DNA of 64,000 nucleotides from DATFVA01 sp963832355 (GTDB lineage: Bacteria; Bacteroidota; Ignavibacteria; Ignavibacteriales; Ignavibacteriaceae), in the NCBI GenBank assembly GCA_963832355.1, contig CAWHTX010000008.1, forward strand, positions 1 to 64,000. Direction: 5' to 3'. The position numbers and the translations under genes are program-made. Within the stretch, counting starts at the first letter, position 1. Every line of letters starts with the position of its first letter. The notes under the pieces were generated by a model. That model worked only from the letters and a program-made list of their open reading frames with translations. It ran no database searches and was not told the DNA's origin. Positions 51,056-60,819 of this stretch are shown here, in pieces.

Positions 51056-52497
51056 GTTTCCTCCCGGGGTCGTTTATTTCCAAACATGGAGACGATATTC
51101 CCTGCTAACAGTGTCACCGCTACTCCTATGATGGTAAACCACGTCCAGGCAACCACTTTAAATGATATCACAAAAATCATAACAATTATTGCAAGTGTAA
51201 ACCCGGTTAACGCACCGCGCTGGTCTGCTTTTTTGAAAAAGAATCCCAGCAGAAAGGTGCCGAGTAATCCCCCATAAGTAAAAGAGGCAATGCTCAAAGC
51301 AAGTTCAACTACTGCTGAAGATGTATTCATAAAAAATATGGCAGAAAGAATAAGCATTGCCGCCCAGAATACGGTAATTATCCTGGAGATGAATAATTCG
51401 TTTCCTTTTTTCCCGAATACCGGTTGAAACAGATCCATCATGGTTGAAGAAGAAAGCGAACTCATTGACCCGGCAAGTGTCGACATGGCTGCAGCAAATA
51501 GTCCAGCGATTATAATTCCCGCTGCTCCCGGCGGCAGTACATGAATTATAAAACCCGGAAATATCTCATCAGATTTCATATCTAAATTACCATAGTAAGC
51601 GTACAACATAACCCCGAGGATAAGGAACAGGGCAAACTGAATTATGATTATTATTCCGCTTCCGATCACGGCTTTCCTGCTTTCCTTCAGTTCCTTCGCA
51701 GCGAGAAGTCTTTGCACTATGAGCTGATCAGTTCCATGTGAAGCCATGGAGAGAAATGCACCGCCGAGTATTCCCCCAATAAGAGTATATGGATCTTTAA
51801 AGAATTCTGTTACTGAACCTGTGAACCCGAAATTGATAACCTGGAATTTATTCCCTTCTGAGGCAGCATATAAAACGGAATTCCATCCATCCGGAAGAAG
51901 ATTTAATATAAAGTAGCCTGCAAGAACAGCTCCCGCTATATAAATAAACATCTGGATTACATCCACCCAGATTATCCCCTTTACACCTCCGGTATAGGTA
52001 TAAATGAGTGACACCAAAGCTATTATTATAATTGCGACCGGGTAGTTGATGCCGAGCAGTAGTTTTAATGGTATTGCCGTTGCGAAAAGTCTTACCCCGT
52101 CAGCTGCAGTCCTGGTAAATAAAAAGACTACTGAAGCATAGCTGCGTGTTTTCCCTCCGAACCTTGCTTCAAGATAAGTGTAGGCAGTTTTTAATTCCCC
52201 TTTGTAGTATGCAGGAAGGAATACAGAAGCAACAATTATTCTTCCCAGCAGATAGCCGAAGGTCACCTGGAGAAAGTTCAGGTTTGTCATGTAAGCCAAA
52301 CCGGGAATGGAAATAAAAGTAAGTGTGCTGGTTTCAGCTGCAACGATAGAGAAACACACCGCCCACCAGGGTACTGAAGTTGAGCCGAGGAAATAGTCTT
52401 TAACAGATTTTTGTCTGCCCCCTGAAATAATACCGAAAACCGCTATACCGATTAAATAAATCGCAATGATGAAGTAATCGAGCGATCTTCCTTCCAA
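51052..52497 (-). CDS. Sodium:solute symporter family protein (second copy)
   Basis: At 481 residues with about 13 TM helices, this is the more canonical SSS protein: SVKDYFLGSTSVPWWAVCFSIVAAETSTLTF, AGLFAAAMSTLAGSMSSLSS, and GTDQLIVQRLLAA near the Na2 site. Neighbour to the STAS protein (5-base gap). Substrate unknown. Confidence 0.9.
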   Translation of the reverse strand: MEGRSLDYFIIAIYLIGIAVFGIISGGRQKSVKDYFLGSTSVPWWAVCFSIVAAETSTLTFISIPGLAYMTNLNFLQVTFGYLLGRIIVASVFLPAYYKGELKTAYTYLEARFGGKTRSYASVVFLFTRTAADGVRLFATAIPLKLLLGINYPVAIIIIALVSLIYTYTGGVKGIIWVDVIQMFIYIAGAVLAGYFILNLLPDGWNSVLYAASEGNKFQVINFGFTGSVTEFFKDPYTLIGGILGGAFLSMASHGTDQLIVQRLLAAKELKESRKAVIGSGIIIIIQFALFLILGVMLYAYYGNLDMKSDEIFPGFIIHVLPPGAAGIIIAGLFAAAMSTLAGSMSSLSSSTMMDLFQPVFGKKGNELFISRIITVFWAAMLILSAIFFMNTSSAVVELALSIASFTYGGLLGTFLLGFFFKKADQRGALTGFTLAIIVMIFVISFKVVAWTWFTIIGVAVTLLAGNIVSMFGNKRPREET

Positions 52498-52501
52498 TAA
52501 G

Positions 52502-52849
52502 TTATTCCTTTTTTAACTCATTGAAAGCTTCATCTACAGTTTCGCATACCGGGAGTACACGGTCCAGCTGTGTAATTTTAATAAGTGAGTAAACTTTTTC
52601 GGATGGGGCGGCAATTCTCATTGCTCCACCGTTAGTGTTAAGAATTCTGTTTGCCACAAGTATCGCACTGAGTCCCGAACTGTCGCATGTTTCTACTTCG
52701 CTCATGTCCAGTATCAGTTTGTTGACCCCCTCAACCTTAAGAAGCATTGTAAATTCACCTTTAACCAGTCCTGATATATTCGTATCTAATCTTTTCTCAT
52801 TCAGCTTAAATATTGTTATCTCGTCGATCCTCTTGATCTCGAAATTCAT
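52502..52849 (-). CDS. STAS-domain anti-sigma factor antagonist
   Basis: The product has 115 residues and is a single STAS domain. The phosphorylatable serine lies in ETCDSSGLSAILVANRI. It probably works in a partner-switch with an anti-sigma kinase, which is not in the window. Located between two symporters and a DUF6913-like gene, with 10 bases upstream spacing. Confidence 0.85.
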   Translation of the reverse strand: MNFEIKRIDEITIFKLNEKRLDTNISGLVKGEFTMLLKVEGVNKLILDMSEVETCDSSGLSAILVANRILNTNGGAMRIAAPSEKVYSLIKITQLDRVLPVCETVDEAFNELKKE

Positions 52850-52858
52850 ATAACTTCC

Positions 52859-53389
52859 TTAAAACATTTTTAAGCAATTTAATAAATTTTTGTATGAATT
52901 CTCAGCGTCAGGACTCTTATTTATAACCTGTATATTATAAAACTTATCAGGATCTCCTTTAACAAAGCCCAGTTTATATGGAGCTCTGACCATGTTCACC
53001 ACGTAGCTGCAGAACATGTTTTCCTGCCTGTTCAGGTCAATTACCGCCTGGAATCTCATCTGTTCAAGTTTATCGCTTATTTTTTTAGAAGGAAGATTTA
53101 AGCGGTTTACATCGTCGACTGAAAATCCTACAGCTTTCTGACGGAACTTGGTGGGAAGCAGGTTTACTTTATAGTCGTGGGTAAATATTGTAACACCTTT
53201 CCTGTTATCTTCAAGGTAGTCCAGTACATAGAAGGATTGACCAAAGTCGGAATCATTTTCGGGCATAACAACAAAAAAATCAAATGATCTCTTGAAGAAA
53301 TCCCGGAAATTATGTTCCGTTAGTTCGAATTCCCTCAGTTTGCTTTTGGTTAAAATCCCTGCAATTTTATCTTTTAATTGTCCGATCAT
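52859..53389 (-). CDS. Uncharacterised protein, DUF6913-like
   Basis: The product is 176 residues, soluble, without signal. The order of elements (short helical start, FDFFVVMPEND, FRQKAVGFSVDDVNRLNLPS, VIDLNRQENMFCSYVVNMVRAPYKLGFVKGDP, then INKSPDAENSYKNLLNCLK) resembles the DUF6913 family I know from Bacteroidetes. It recalls the acceptor half of a GT9 transferase. 3 bases before the ligA end; function unknown. Confidence 0.7.
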   Translation of the reverse strand: MIGQLKDKIAGILTKSKLREFELTEHNFRDFFKRSFDFFVVMPENDSDFGQSFYVLDYLEDNRKGVTIFTHDYKVNLLPTKFRQKAVGFSVDDVNRLNLPSKKISDKLEQMRFQAVIDLNRQENMFCSYVVNMVRAPYKLGFVKGDPDKFYNIQVINKSPDAENSYKNLLNCLKMF

Positions 53390-53392
53390 TTT

Positions 53393-55416
53393 TTACTCAG
53401 ATTCATCAAGTTTTTTTAGAAAATCTTTTTCATTTAATACTGAAACACCAAGTTTTTCAGCTTTCGTGAGCTTAGAGCCTGCATTTTCACCGCATACAAG
53501 GTAATCGGTGTTCTTACTTACCGATGAAGTAACCTTACCTCCAAACATAACAATTTTATCGCTCGCTTCTTCACGGGAAAAGCTGGTGAGTGTTCCTGTA
53601 AGCACAAAAGTTTTTCCTGTAAAGAAAGTTTCTTTGATTATTTTCTTTTCAGAGGCAAAATTTAATCCGTGTTTCTTGAGCCGCTCTATTACTTTTCTGT
53701 TATGGTGGTCCTTGAAAAATTTTACCACACTCTGACTTATACTCGGACCAATATCGTGGATTGCTTCAATTTTTTCTTCACCGGCATTCATAATCTCATC
53801 AATCGACCCGAAGTGGTCAGCCAGTTTTTTTGCGGCCCCGGCTCCTACATACCGGATGCCTATTGCAAACAGCACTTTAGAGAAAGGCTGCCCTTTACTA
53901 TCTTCTATCGCTTTCAGAAGGTTATCTACGCTTTTTTCTCCCAGCCGCTCAATTGCAACCAGGTCATCACGCCTTTTCTTAAGATCGTATATATCAGCAT
54001 ATGTATGAAGGAATCCCTCTTCAACAAAAAGATTGATCATCGCGGTGCCCAGTCCTTCTATATCCATTGCACCGCGTGCAGCAAAATGCTCAAGCCTTCC
54101 CTTGATCTGGGCGGGACACTCTGTATTTTCACAGTAATATGCTACCTCACCTTCAGGCTTAAACAAAGGTGTTTTGCAGACAGGACATTTTTTAGGAGGC
54201 TGAGCCGGTTTTGAACCTGCAGGTCTTTCTTCGGTTACTACAGAGACAACTTTGGGAATTACATCGCCTCCCTTTTCAATTACAACTCTTGTCGCCTTCC
54301 CTGATATCTTTCCTTCTTATCTCATCGATATTATGAAGCGTGGCCCGACTGATTGTTGAACCGGCAAGAAAAACGGGTTCCATTTCAGCTACAGGTGTAA
54401 CGGTACCTATTCTCCCTACCTGCCAGGTAATTTTATTGAGCGTGGTAACAGCCTGCTTAGCCTTAAATTTAAAGGCTACGGCCCAGCGGGGAGATTTGGC
54501 AATATTACCAAGGATCCTCTGCTGCCTTAGTGAGTTAACCTTTATAACTGCGCCGTCAACTTCATATTCGAGGGTATTTCTTTTTTCCTCCAGCTTGCGG
54601 CAAACTTCCACTACCGCATCGATGTTTTTACAAAGTCTGAATTCGGGATTGACATTAAACCCAAGCTTCCTGAGCATCTGAAGGTTTTCATACTGCGAAT
54701 CATAATTTTCCTTCAGACTTATCAATGTATAGGTAAAAATATTCAGAGGTCTTTTTGCTACTGTCTGCGGGTCCTGCAGTTTAAGAGTACCTGCCGATGA
54801 GTTACGCGGATTAGCAAATAACTTTTCGCCCTGTTCTTCTCTTTCCCTGTTAAGCTGAATGAAATCCTCTACCTTCATAAAAATTTCACCCCTCACTTCA
54901 ATATCACTGAATGAGTATGGAAATGATGAGTTTTTATTAAGGCGCAGCGGAACTGAACGGATTGTCTTAACATTTGTAGTTATCTCTTCGCCTATAACCC
55001 CGTCGCCCCTGGTTGCCGCTGTAACCAGGTAACCGTCTGTATAATGCAGACTGACAGAAGCGCCGTCTATTTTGGGCTCCACCACATACTCAACTGTTTC
55101 TCCTGAAGGAAGAGCATCCTTTACACGCCGGTCAAAATCAAACAGATCTTCTTCATTGTATGTGTTTGCAAGACTCAGCATCGGGACCAGGTGTGTAACC
55201 GGTTTGAATTCCCTGGTAAGGTCCATCCCTACTCTTTGTGTCGGCGAGTCGGGTGTTATAAGATCAGGATTTTCCGCCTCAAGCTTTTCAAGCTCCTTCA
55301 TTAAAGTATCGTATTCCTGGTCGCTGATTGCGGGCTCAGACAAGGACATAATACCTGTAATCATGTCCTCTTATTTCTTCACGTAATTCTTCTATTCTCT
55401 TTTGTGCTGATGTCAT
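53393..55416 (-). CDS. ligA: NAD-dependent DNA ligase LigA, two frameshifts
   Basis: Full-length LigA of about 673 residues when repaired. The start ATG is at 55416 (MTSAQKRIEELREEIRGHDYRYYVL, overlapping the rodZ-like stop). One extra base near 55342 separates it from SEPAISDQEYDTLM. The adenylation motif is KIDGASVSLH. One extra base at 54289-54290 breaks EGD/RVVIEKGGDVIPKVV. Zinc finger CPVCKTPL..CENTECPAQ, HhH and BRCT (GKTFVLTGTL) domains follow. It seals nicks with NAD+ and is normally essential, so the breaks are probably errors. Pieces: 54276-55364 and 53393-54166. Confidence 0.93.
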
Positions 55417-56378
55417 TGTTCCTGACCTGCCAGCGGGGGACTGTGAAGATACTCTATCCCACCGGAACTTATTTTCACATGAGAAACAAATTTTGAGGGA
55501 GGCTTGAATTCAAGCGGTTTATTATTAAGCTGAAGTTTTATTGCCGAAGACCGTCCGAAAGTGATCTTAAAATCATTTGCAGCCCTAATTGATTTCTGGG
55601 AATTCGGAAATAAAATAAATTCTTCTTCTTTGGTATTGTCAAGAATTAGTTTAATCCAGGAAGTATCGCTTGCCTGTATAAGAAGATTGAGACTGTCGCC
55701 CGAAACACTTTTATTCCCCATAGAATCAGCAGGCTGAACCGGAGTTTCTTCATACCTTTGTCTTGATTCTGTTACTACCTCATCATACGGTTTTTCGGGT
55801 ACTACAATCTCGTTACTCTGGTTAAAGAACAACAGATATATAAGACCAACAAGGACTATTGCTCCTCCGATTGAAACTCCCATTATAATTGCATTTTTAT
55901 TCGGCGGGCCAAGCTCGCTTCTCTTAGGAGTAGTGGAATCAAATGTTGGGGGCGGTTTGGAATAAACTGCATTTGAGTGGTGAGCCGAATATTTTACTTC
56001 ACGATATTTTTCCTCCTTTTCCTTTCCGCCTTCAGCCTGTTTTTCCGGTGGTTTCTGATCTCACGTTTCTTCAGGTTTATTATTCTCTTCACTTACTTCA
56101 GGTTCCGCTGGTGTCTGCTCACCGGACGGCTCTTCATATGGAAGTCCTTCTTTAGCTGCCTCGTATTTTCTAAGCATTTTATCGGGATCTAATCCTACGA
56201 CATTGGCATATTCCTTAACAAAAGCTTTTACGTAAAGATCAGGTAGAAAACTGAAGTTACCTTCTTCCATGGCCTCAAGGAATTTCAGATCTATCCGGGT
56301 CCTTGTAGACAGTTGACTTAAGGTTAAGTTGTTTTTTATTCTCGCTTCTTTAAGTTCTTCAGCTAATTTATCGAACAT
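55413..56378 (-). CDS. RodZ-like cytoskeletal membrane protein with in-frame TGA
   Basis: Residues 1-75 are an XRE/RodZ-type helix-turn-helix (LAEELKEARIKNNLTLSQLSTRTRIDLKFLEAMEEG..FVKEYANVVGLDP). An acidic linker follows, then one TM helix (IGGAIVLVGLIYLLFF) and a beta-rich exported C-terminal domain of the DUF4115 type (TSWIKLILDNTKEEEF). RodZ links MreB to the elongasome. Codon 106 (56061-56063) is TGA; reading continues in the same frame for 59 codons to the ATG at 55883 and on to 55413, so one protein is interrupted once. Whether this is an error, a mutation or readthrough is unknown. Confidence 0.82.
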
Positions 56379-56402
56379 TTTTAATGACCATTGTTTTAGA
56401 AA

Positions 56403-57767
56403 CTAATTACGAATCAATTTTGCTGCAAAAGCTCCGTCAAGCTGATGCGAATGAGGGAATGTCTGTATGCATCCGTTGGCATCTACAATTTCCATAGGGA
56501 ACGAGCCCGAAGCATTTTCAAGACTAAACTCCGGGTGCTCAGAAAGAAATTTATTAACTATGTCGCCATTCTCCTCCGGTTCAATTGAACAGGTGCTGTA
56601 AACAACCACGCCTCCGGGATTAACAAGTGATGCAGCTTTTTCCAGAAGCTTATACTGCAGTTCTGTCATTCTCCTTATATCAAGCAGGTCCTTCTTCCAT
56701 TTAATATCCGGTTTTTTGCACATGGTACCTGTACCGGAACAGGGAACATCGGCAAGCACCCTGTCGAAACCGGAATCATTATATTCAAGCGCATCCTGTT
56801 CAATAAGTTTTATAGAATTTATTCCCAGCCGTTTTGTATTCCGTTCCATTATTCTCAGCCTTGCTTCAAACCTGTCAATTGCTACTATCTCTCCCTCATC
56901 ATGCATTAAGCCGGCAATGTAGGCAGTTTTACCTCCCGGGGCTGCACACATATCAAGCACCCTCATCCCGGGCCTGGTATCAAGCAGCCGGCAGGCCAGT
57001 CCTGCGCTTTCATCCTGAATATTAAAGTAGCCGTTCGCATAATATTCCCAGGCGGTTATGTTAGTCAGATTCTGAAGTTTAAAGAACTCCGGCAGATATC
57101 TTCCCGGTTTGTAACGAAGATTCACCTTGTTGAGCAGCATCTTAAATTCATCGGGATTTGTTTTAAGAGCGTTAATTTTTAATGTAAGGAAAGGCTTCTC
57201 ATTGTTTGCAGCAAGCAGTTTTTCTGTAGCTTCTCTTCCGAACCTTGCAAGATATCTTTTCACCATCCAGGAGGGGTGAGAATAATACGCGGCAAGATAG
57301 CCGGGCAGGTCTTCTTCAGGATCAGGATACCTGATACCATTCTTGCTTCGGATAATATTCCGCAGAATTGCATTTGTAAGATCGGCCGGCTTCTGACCCT
57401 GCAGTTTTTTTACAAACTCAACTGCTTCATTTACTACTGCAAAATCAGGAACCCTGTCGAGGAACATGATCTGGTACAAAGCCACACGCAGTCCGTTTTT
57501 AAGATTAGGAATAGCCTTGGAGAACTGCCCCTTATAGAAACCGTTCAGAACCCAGTCGAGTCGTCCCATCCATCTCACCACCCCATGTACAATCTCATAC
57601 AAGAGTGCTTTATCGGGACCGCTGAGATCACTATTGCGCATTTCATTATCCAGCAGTCTTTCAAGGTATGAGTCCGTTCTCTCTACTCTGTTCAGTATCT
57701 TTACCGCGAGTCCTCTTACTCCCGAATATAAATCTCTTACTTTATGTTCTTCAAATTGCTCCGTCAT
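56403..57767 (-). CDS. rsmB: 16S rRNA m5C967 methyltransferase RsmB
   Basis: Residues 1-140 are a NusB-like domain (VKILNRVERTDSYLERLLDNE..DKALLYEIVHGVVRW). The C-terminal SAM fold has DMCAAPGGKTAYIAG, LADVPCSGTGTMCKKPD with the first catalytic Cys, and STCSIEPEENG with the second. Start ATG 57767 is preferred to 57815, because the latter overlaps the upstream gene and lacks a ribosome site. About 454 residues. Confidence 0.92.
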   Translation of the reverse strand: MTEQFEEHKVRDLYSGVRGLAVKILNRVERTDSYLERLLDNEMRNSDLSGPDKALLYEIVHGVVRWMGRLDWVLNGFYKGQFSKAIPNLKNGLRVALYQIMFLDRVPDFAVVNEAVEFVKKLQGQKPADLTNAILRNIIRSKNGIRYPDPEEDLPGYLAAYYSHPSWMVKRYLARFGREATEKLLAANNEKPFLTLKINALKTNPDEFKMLLNKVNLRYKPGRYLPEFFKLQNLTNITAWEYYANGYFNIQDESAGLACRLLDTRPGMRVLDMCAAPGGKTAYIAGLMHDEGEIVAIDRFEARLRIMERNTKRLGINSIKLIEQDALEYNDSGFDRVLADVPCSGTGTMCKKPDIKWKKDLLDIRRMTELQYKLLEKAASLVNPGGVVVYSTCSIEPEENGDIVNKFLSEHPEFSLENASGSFPMEIVDANGCIQTFPHSHQLDGAFAAKLIRN

Positions 57768-57789
57768 TATTCTGAATTCTTCTTTCTGT

Positions 57790-59034
57790 TCACTTCTGCA
57801 CGGCGGCAGATTCATTAGTTAAATTATAAATAGTATTAAAAAGATGCTCATCTGCCGGAGTTAAATCAACATTCCTTCTCTTCATAACTATCTTCGCTGT
57901 TTCAATACTCTTCTTTACGTCATATCTCTCTGTTTTTTCAGCTCCTCCCCAGGAGAATGACGGGATAAATTTATCAGGAAATCCGCTTCCAAATATGTTA
58001 CAGGAAAAACCGGCAATTGTTCCTGTGTTAAACATAGCATTAATGGCTGTTTTTGAGTGATCGCCCATTATCAGTCCAAGGAACTGCAGTCCTGTATCAA
58101 TATGCTTACCATTAAGGTTCACTTTTATAGTTGAGTAGTTGTTTTTTAAATCGCTGCAGTTTGTATCCGCACCAAGGTTTATCCAGCTGCCCAGGTACGC
58201 ATGTCCCAGGAAACCTGAATGCTGCTTATTGGAGTAGGGCATTATTATGGAATCTTCGATTTCTCCGCCGACCTTACATACTTTGCCAACCGAGACATTA
58301 TCTTTTATAGTCGCACAGCTTTTTACGAATGAATTATCCCCGATAGAAACAGGACCTTCAATGACGCTGTTGGCATTTATCTCTACATGTTTCCCGATAT
58401 AAACCGGTCCTACGGATGCATCTATAACAACACCAGGCTTAATAACTGTATCTGCACCGATAAAAATATCATCCTTATTTATGAGGTGTACACCCCTGAA
58501 GAGCCTGGCCTCTTCTGATATCCCGGGATCCTGAAGATAATTGAAATCCTGCCTGAGCTGTTTTCCGTTTATTCCTATTAAATCCCAGACGTAACTAACA
58601 GTATCAGCTTCAACACTTTCCTTTGAGATCCCCTCAAATAGAGAACTCTCAATGATATCGGTAATTTTAGTTTTTATTTTACGGATAGATTCCGAGCTTA
58701 TTCTGGCGGCTACCAGCATATCGTTCTGAAGAAATACTTTTTCGGTGTTGTTTTTATGAAGGATATTAAAAAGATCCTCATTCAGCAGCACTCTGCCATT
58801 AATAAACAGGTAATTATCATCTTCCAGCTTATTTACTTCAATTCCGGGATTATTAAGTTTTACGGTATCTGCGAGATATTCTCTGCAGAAAAGAGTATAG
58901 CTAACCTCCGGGAAATACCTTAATATTTTCTCCTTTAGCGTCTTCATCCCGCATAATAAGTCGTAAACAGGATGAGAGAGTGAAAGAGGATAAAAATTAT
59001 CACTCTGTTTATCTTCAAAAATACAAATATGCAT
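57790..59034 (-). CDS. Alternative GlmU-type sugar nucleotidyltransferase/acetyltransferase
   Basis: This 414-residue protein matches the alternative Bacteroidetes GlmU layout: a divergent N-terminal nucleotidyltransferase (MHICIFEDKQSDNFYPLSLSHPVYDLLCGMKTLKEKI) and a C-terminal left-handed beta helix (GPVYIGKHVEINANSVI, GPVSIGDNSFVKS, KVGGEIEDSIIMPYSNKQHSGFLGHAYLGSWINLGA). SNKQHSGFLGHAYLGSW is typical. It probably provides UDP-GlcNAc for peptidoglycan or surface glycans. Upstream of rsmB and overlapping none. Confidence 0.85.
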   Translation of the reverse strand: MHICIFEDKQSDNFYPLSLSHPVYDLLCGMKTLKEKILRYFPEVSYTLFCREYLADTVKLNNPGIEVNKLEDDNYLFINGRVLLNEDLFNILHKNNTEKVFLQNDMLVAARISSESIRKIKTKITDIIESSLFEGISKESVEADTVSYVWDLIGINGKQLRQDFNYLQDPGISEEARLFRGVHLINKDDIFIGADTVIKPGVVIDASVGPVYIGKHVEINANSVIEGPVSIGDNSFVKSCATIKDNVSVGKVCKVGGEIEDSIIMPYSNKQHSGFLGHAYLGSWINLGADTNCSDLKNNYSTIKVNLNGKHIDTGLQFLGLIMGDHSKTAINAMFNTGTIAGFSCNIFGSGFPDKFIPSFSWGGAEKTERYDVKKSIETAKIVMKRRNVDLTPADEHLFNTIYNLTNESAAVQK

Positions 59035-59283
59035 TGGGTTCTTTTTCTTAAAGAATGTGCAATAATTTAATATTTTTTAGGGTAAGATTCCCGTGAGATC
59101 ATATTCAAGTAAAAAGCTGTGTACTTATTACAAATTAATAAGAATTATCCAGAATTTCCGGGATAATATTATTAAACAGGCATGCTGCCTTTACGAGAAA
59201 AGAGTGTTCTGTATCTGAGAGTTAATAAGAATACTAAACCTGACTTCATTGGGGCTGTCGTTAAGAAATGAATTGTAGATAAT

Positions 59284-59440
59284 TTCAACGAGTATGACAA
59301 AATGGCAGACTCACTTGTTAGGTGGTGGAATACCCGTGGTTATCCGCCTTTTGTCCCGTAGTTGTAGAAATTTTAATAATGCGAAATTTCGCTGTTTTCG
59401 GCTGTAGGAATTTTCAGCAGTATGACAGTTTTGTCATACT
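59284..59440 (-). repeat. Dispersed intergenic repeat, copy B
   Basis: Reverse-strand copy of the element at 30234-30385. TATGACAAAACTGTCATA forms the left palindrome, ACAGCCGAAAACAGCG is an exact 16-base match, and AAAGGCGGATA plus the right end CATTTTGTCATACTCGTTGAA are conserved. Copy B starts in the 453-base gap between the GlmU-like gene and tolC; the rest of that gap (59035-59283) is AT-rich without a gene. Confidence 0.7.
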
Positions 59441-59487
59441 TCATTTTGAGACAACCACCGGCGGTTATTTGCAGTTATTGCGGAAAA

Positions 59488-60813
59488 TTAATCTGTTGAA
59501 ATGAGCTGGCCGCTTAACCTCAGCAGTTCCGTTTCAGCTGATTTTGCATCGTACTGCGCTGAGACCAGCCTGCTTTTTGCATTGATCAGTTTGCGCTGGG
59601 TTTCCCTGAATTCAAGAGGGGTAATGTTTCCGAGTTTAAGTTTTTCCAGTGCGATATCTACACTTTCAAGTGCAACTTTCAGATTCTCTTCTTCAAGTTC
59701 TACCAGTTTGAGACTACTGAGATATTTCTTATATGTATTCAGCAGGTCTGCATCGACACCAGTTTTAACCTGGTCATACGTGAGCTGACTATTCTCAATT
59801 CCTATCTCAGCGTTCTCTATTTTCCTCCGGGTATTTAACCCGTTGAACAAATTCAGATTTGCCGATACGCCGTAGCTCAGACTATAATTATTATTTGATT
59901 TTATAAATCCCGCTTCTGATTCCGATTTAGTATAATCATAACCACCGACAAGAGATATCTGCGGGAAAAGTTCCGCTCTTGCCAGTCTGAGATTTATCTC
60001 AGAAAGATTAAGATTTTTCTTGGCTATCTGCAGAGTAGTATTCTTTTCAGCCGTACGGTTTTTCAGATCGTCAAAGTTGAGGTTCTTATCAACTAGTATA
60101 GTATCGGCCACGTTAAAATCATTATTTACCTCTCTTCCCATCAGCTGATTAAGGTTCACCTTCAGCTGTTCATAGGTTAATTCTTCCTTCAGAAGATTGG
60201 AACGGTCTTCATTCAGATCCACCTGTGCCTGACGCAGATCGAACTTTGAACCTGTACCTACATCTTTTTTTGATTCTGCTATCCTCACCCTTTCCTCACT
60301 GATCTCAATTGCCTGCTTCAGTACAACGAGTACCTGTTTTTCCCTGATAATATTGTAATAGGTTTCTATAACGCCGGCTATGTTTGTTTCTACCTCTGCC
60401 CTGAAATTATCTTCACCAATTCTTTTCAGTTCTTTGAACATGTCGAGATTTGCAAACATCCCCAGACCATCGAATATTGTCCAGTTAAGGTCTACTCCTG
60501 CATTAAGGTTTGTCGATTTCGCGCCGTTCCGGTCAACCGTCCTGCCGTCAAAATACTCCTGTTTGGTATCGTTATTACTTTTAATATAAGAGCCCGAAGC
60601 ATCAATTGAAGGAAGAAAACCGGCATTGCCGATGTTTGAATTATTATCGGCTATCTTTGATTCATTCCGTGCGATGTTTATCGAGTAATTATTTTTGAGG
60701 GCAATTTTAACTGCGTCTTCCAGAGAAAGAGATTCCTGCGCGAAGACCCGGCTGTTAACAGCGGTAAATAAGAAAAGAAGTAATAAAATATTAAGAACTC
60801 TCATATGCCTCAT
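59488..60813 (-). CDS. TolC-family outer membrane efflux protein
   Basis: A 441-residue outer-membrane factor. Signal peptide 1-25, then two repeated OEP units with long coiled-coil helices: LSLEDAVKIALKNNYSINIARNES at the start, and LNLSEINLRLARAELFPQISLVGGYDYTKS for the second half. It forms the trimeric exit duct of the tripartite pump encoded immediately upstream (RND gene 6 bases away). Confidence 0.93.
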   Translation of the reverse strand: MRHMRVLNILLLLFLFTAVNSRVFAQESLSLEDAVKIALKNNYSINIARNESKIADNNSNIGNAGFLPSIDASGSYIKSNNDTKQEYFDGRTVDRNGAKSTNLNAGVDLNWTIFDGLGMFANLDMFKELKRIGEDNFRAEVETNIAGVIETYYNIIREKQVLVVLKQAIEISEERVRIAESKKDVGTGSKFDLRQAQVDLNEDRSNLLKEELTYEQLKVNLNQLMGREVNNDFNVADTILVDKNLNFDDLKNRTAEKNTTLQIAKKNLNLSEINLRLARAELFPQISLVGGYDYTKSESEAGFIKSNNNYSLSYGVSANLNLFNGLNTRRKIENAEIGIENSQLTYDQVKTGVDADLLNTYKKYLSSLKLVELEEENLKVALESVDIALEKLKLGNITPLEFRETQRKLINAKSRLVSAQYDAKSAETELLRLSGQLISTD

Positions 60814-60819
60814 TAAAAT

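Noticed and set aside
59294..59312. TGGCAG..CTTGT as a sigma-54 promoter near tolC
   Set aside because: The GG and GC elements are not correctly spaced; it is part of the dispersed repeat.
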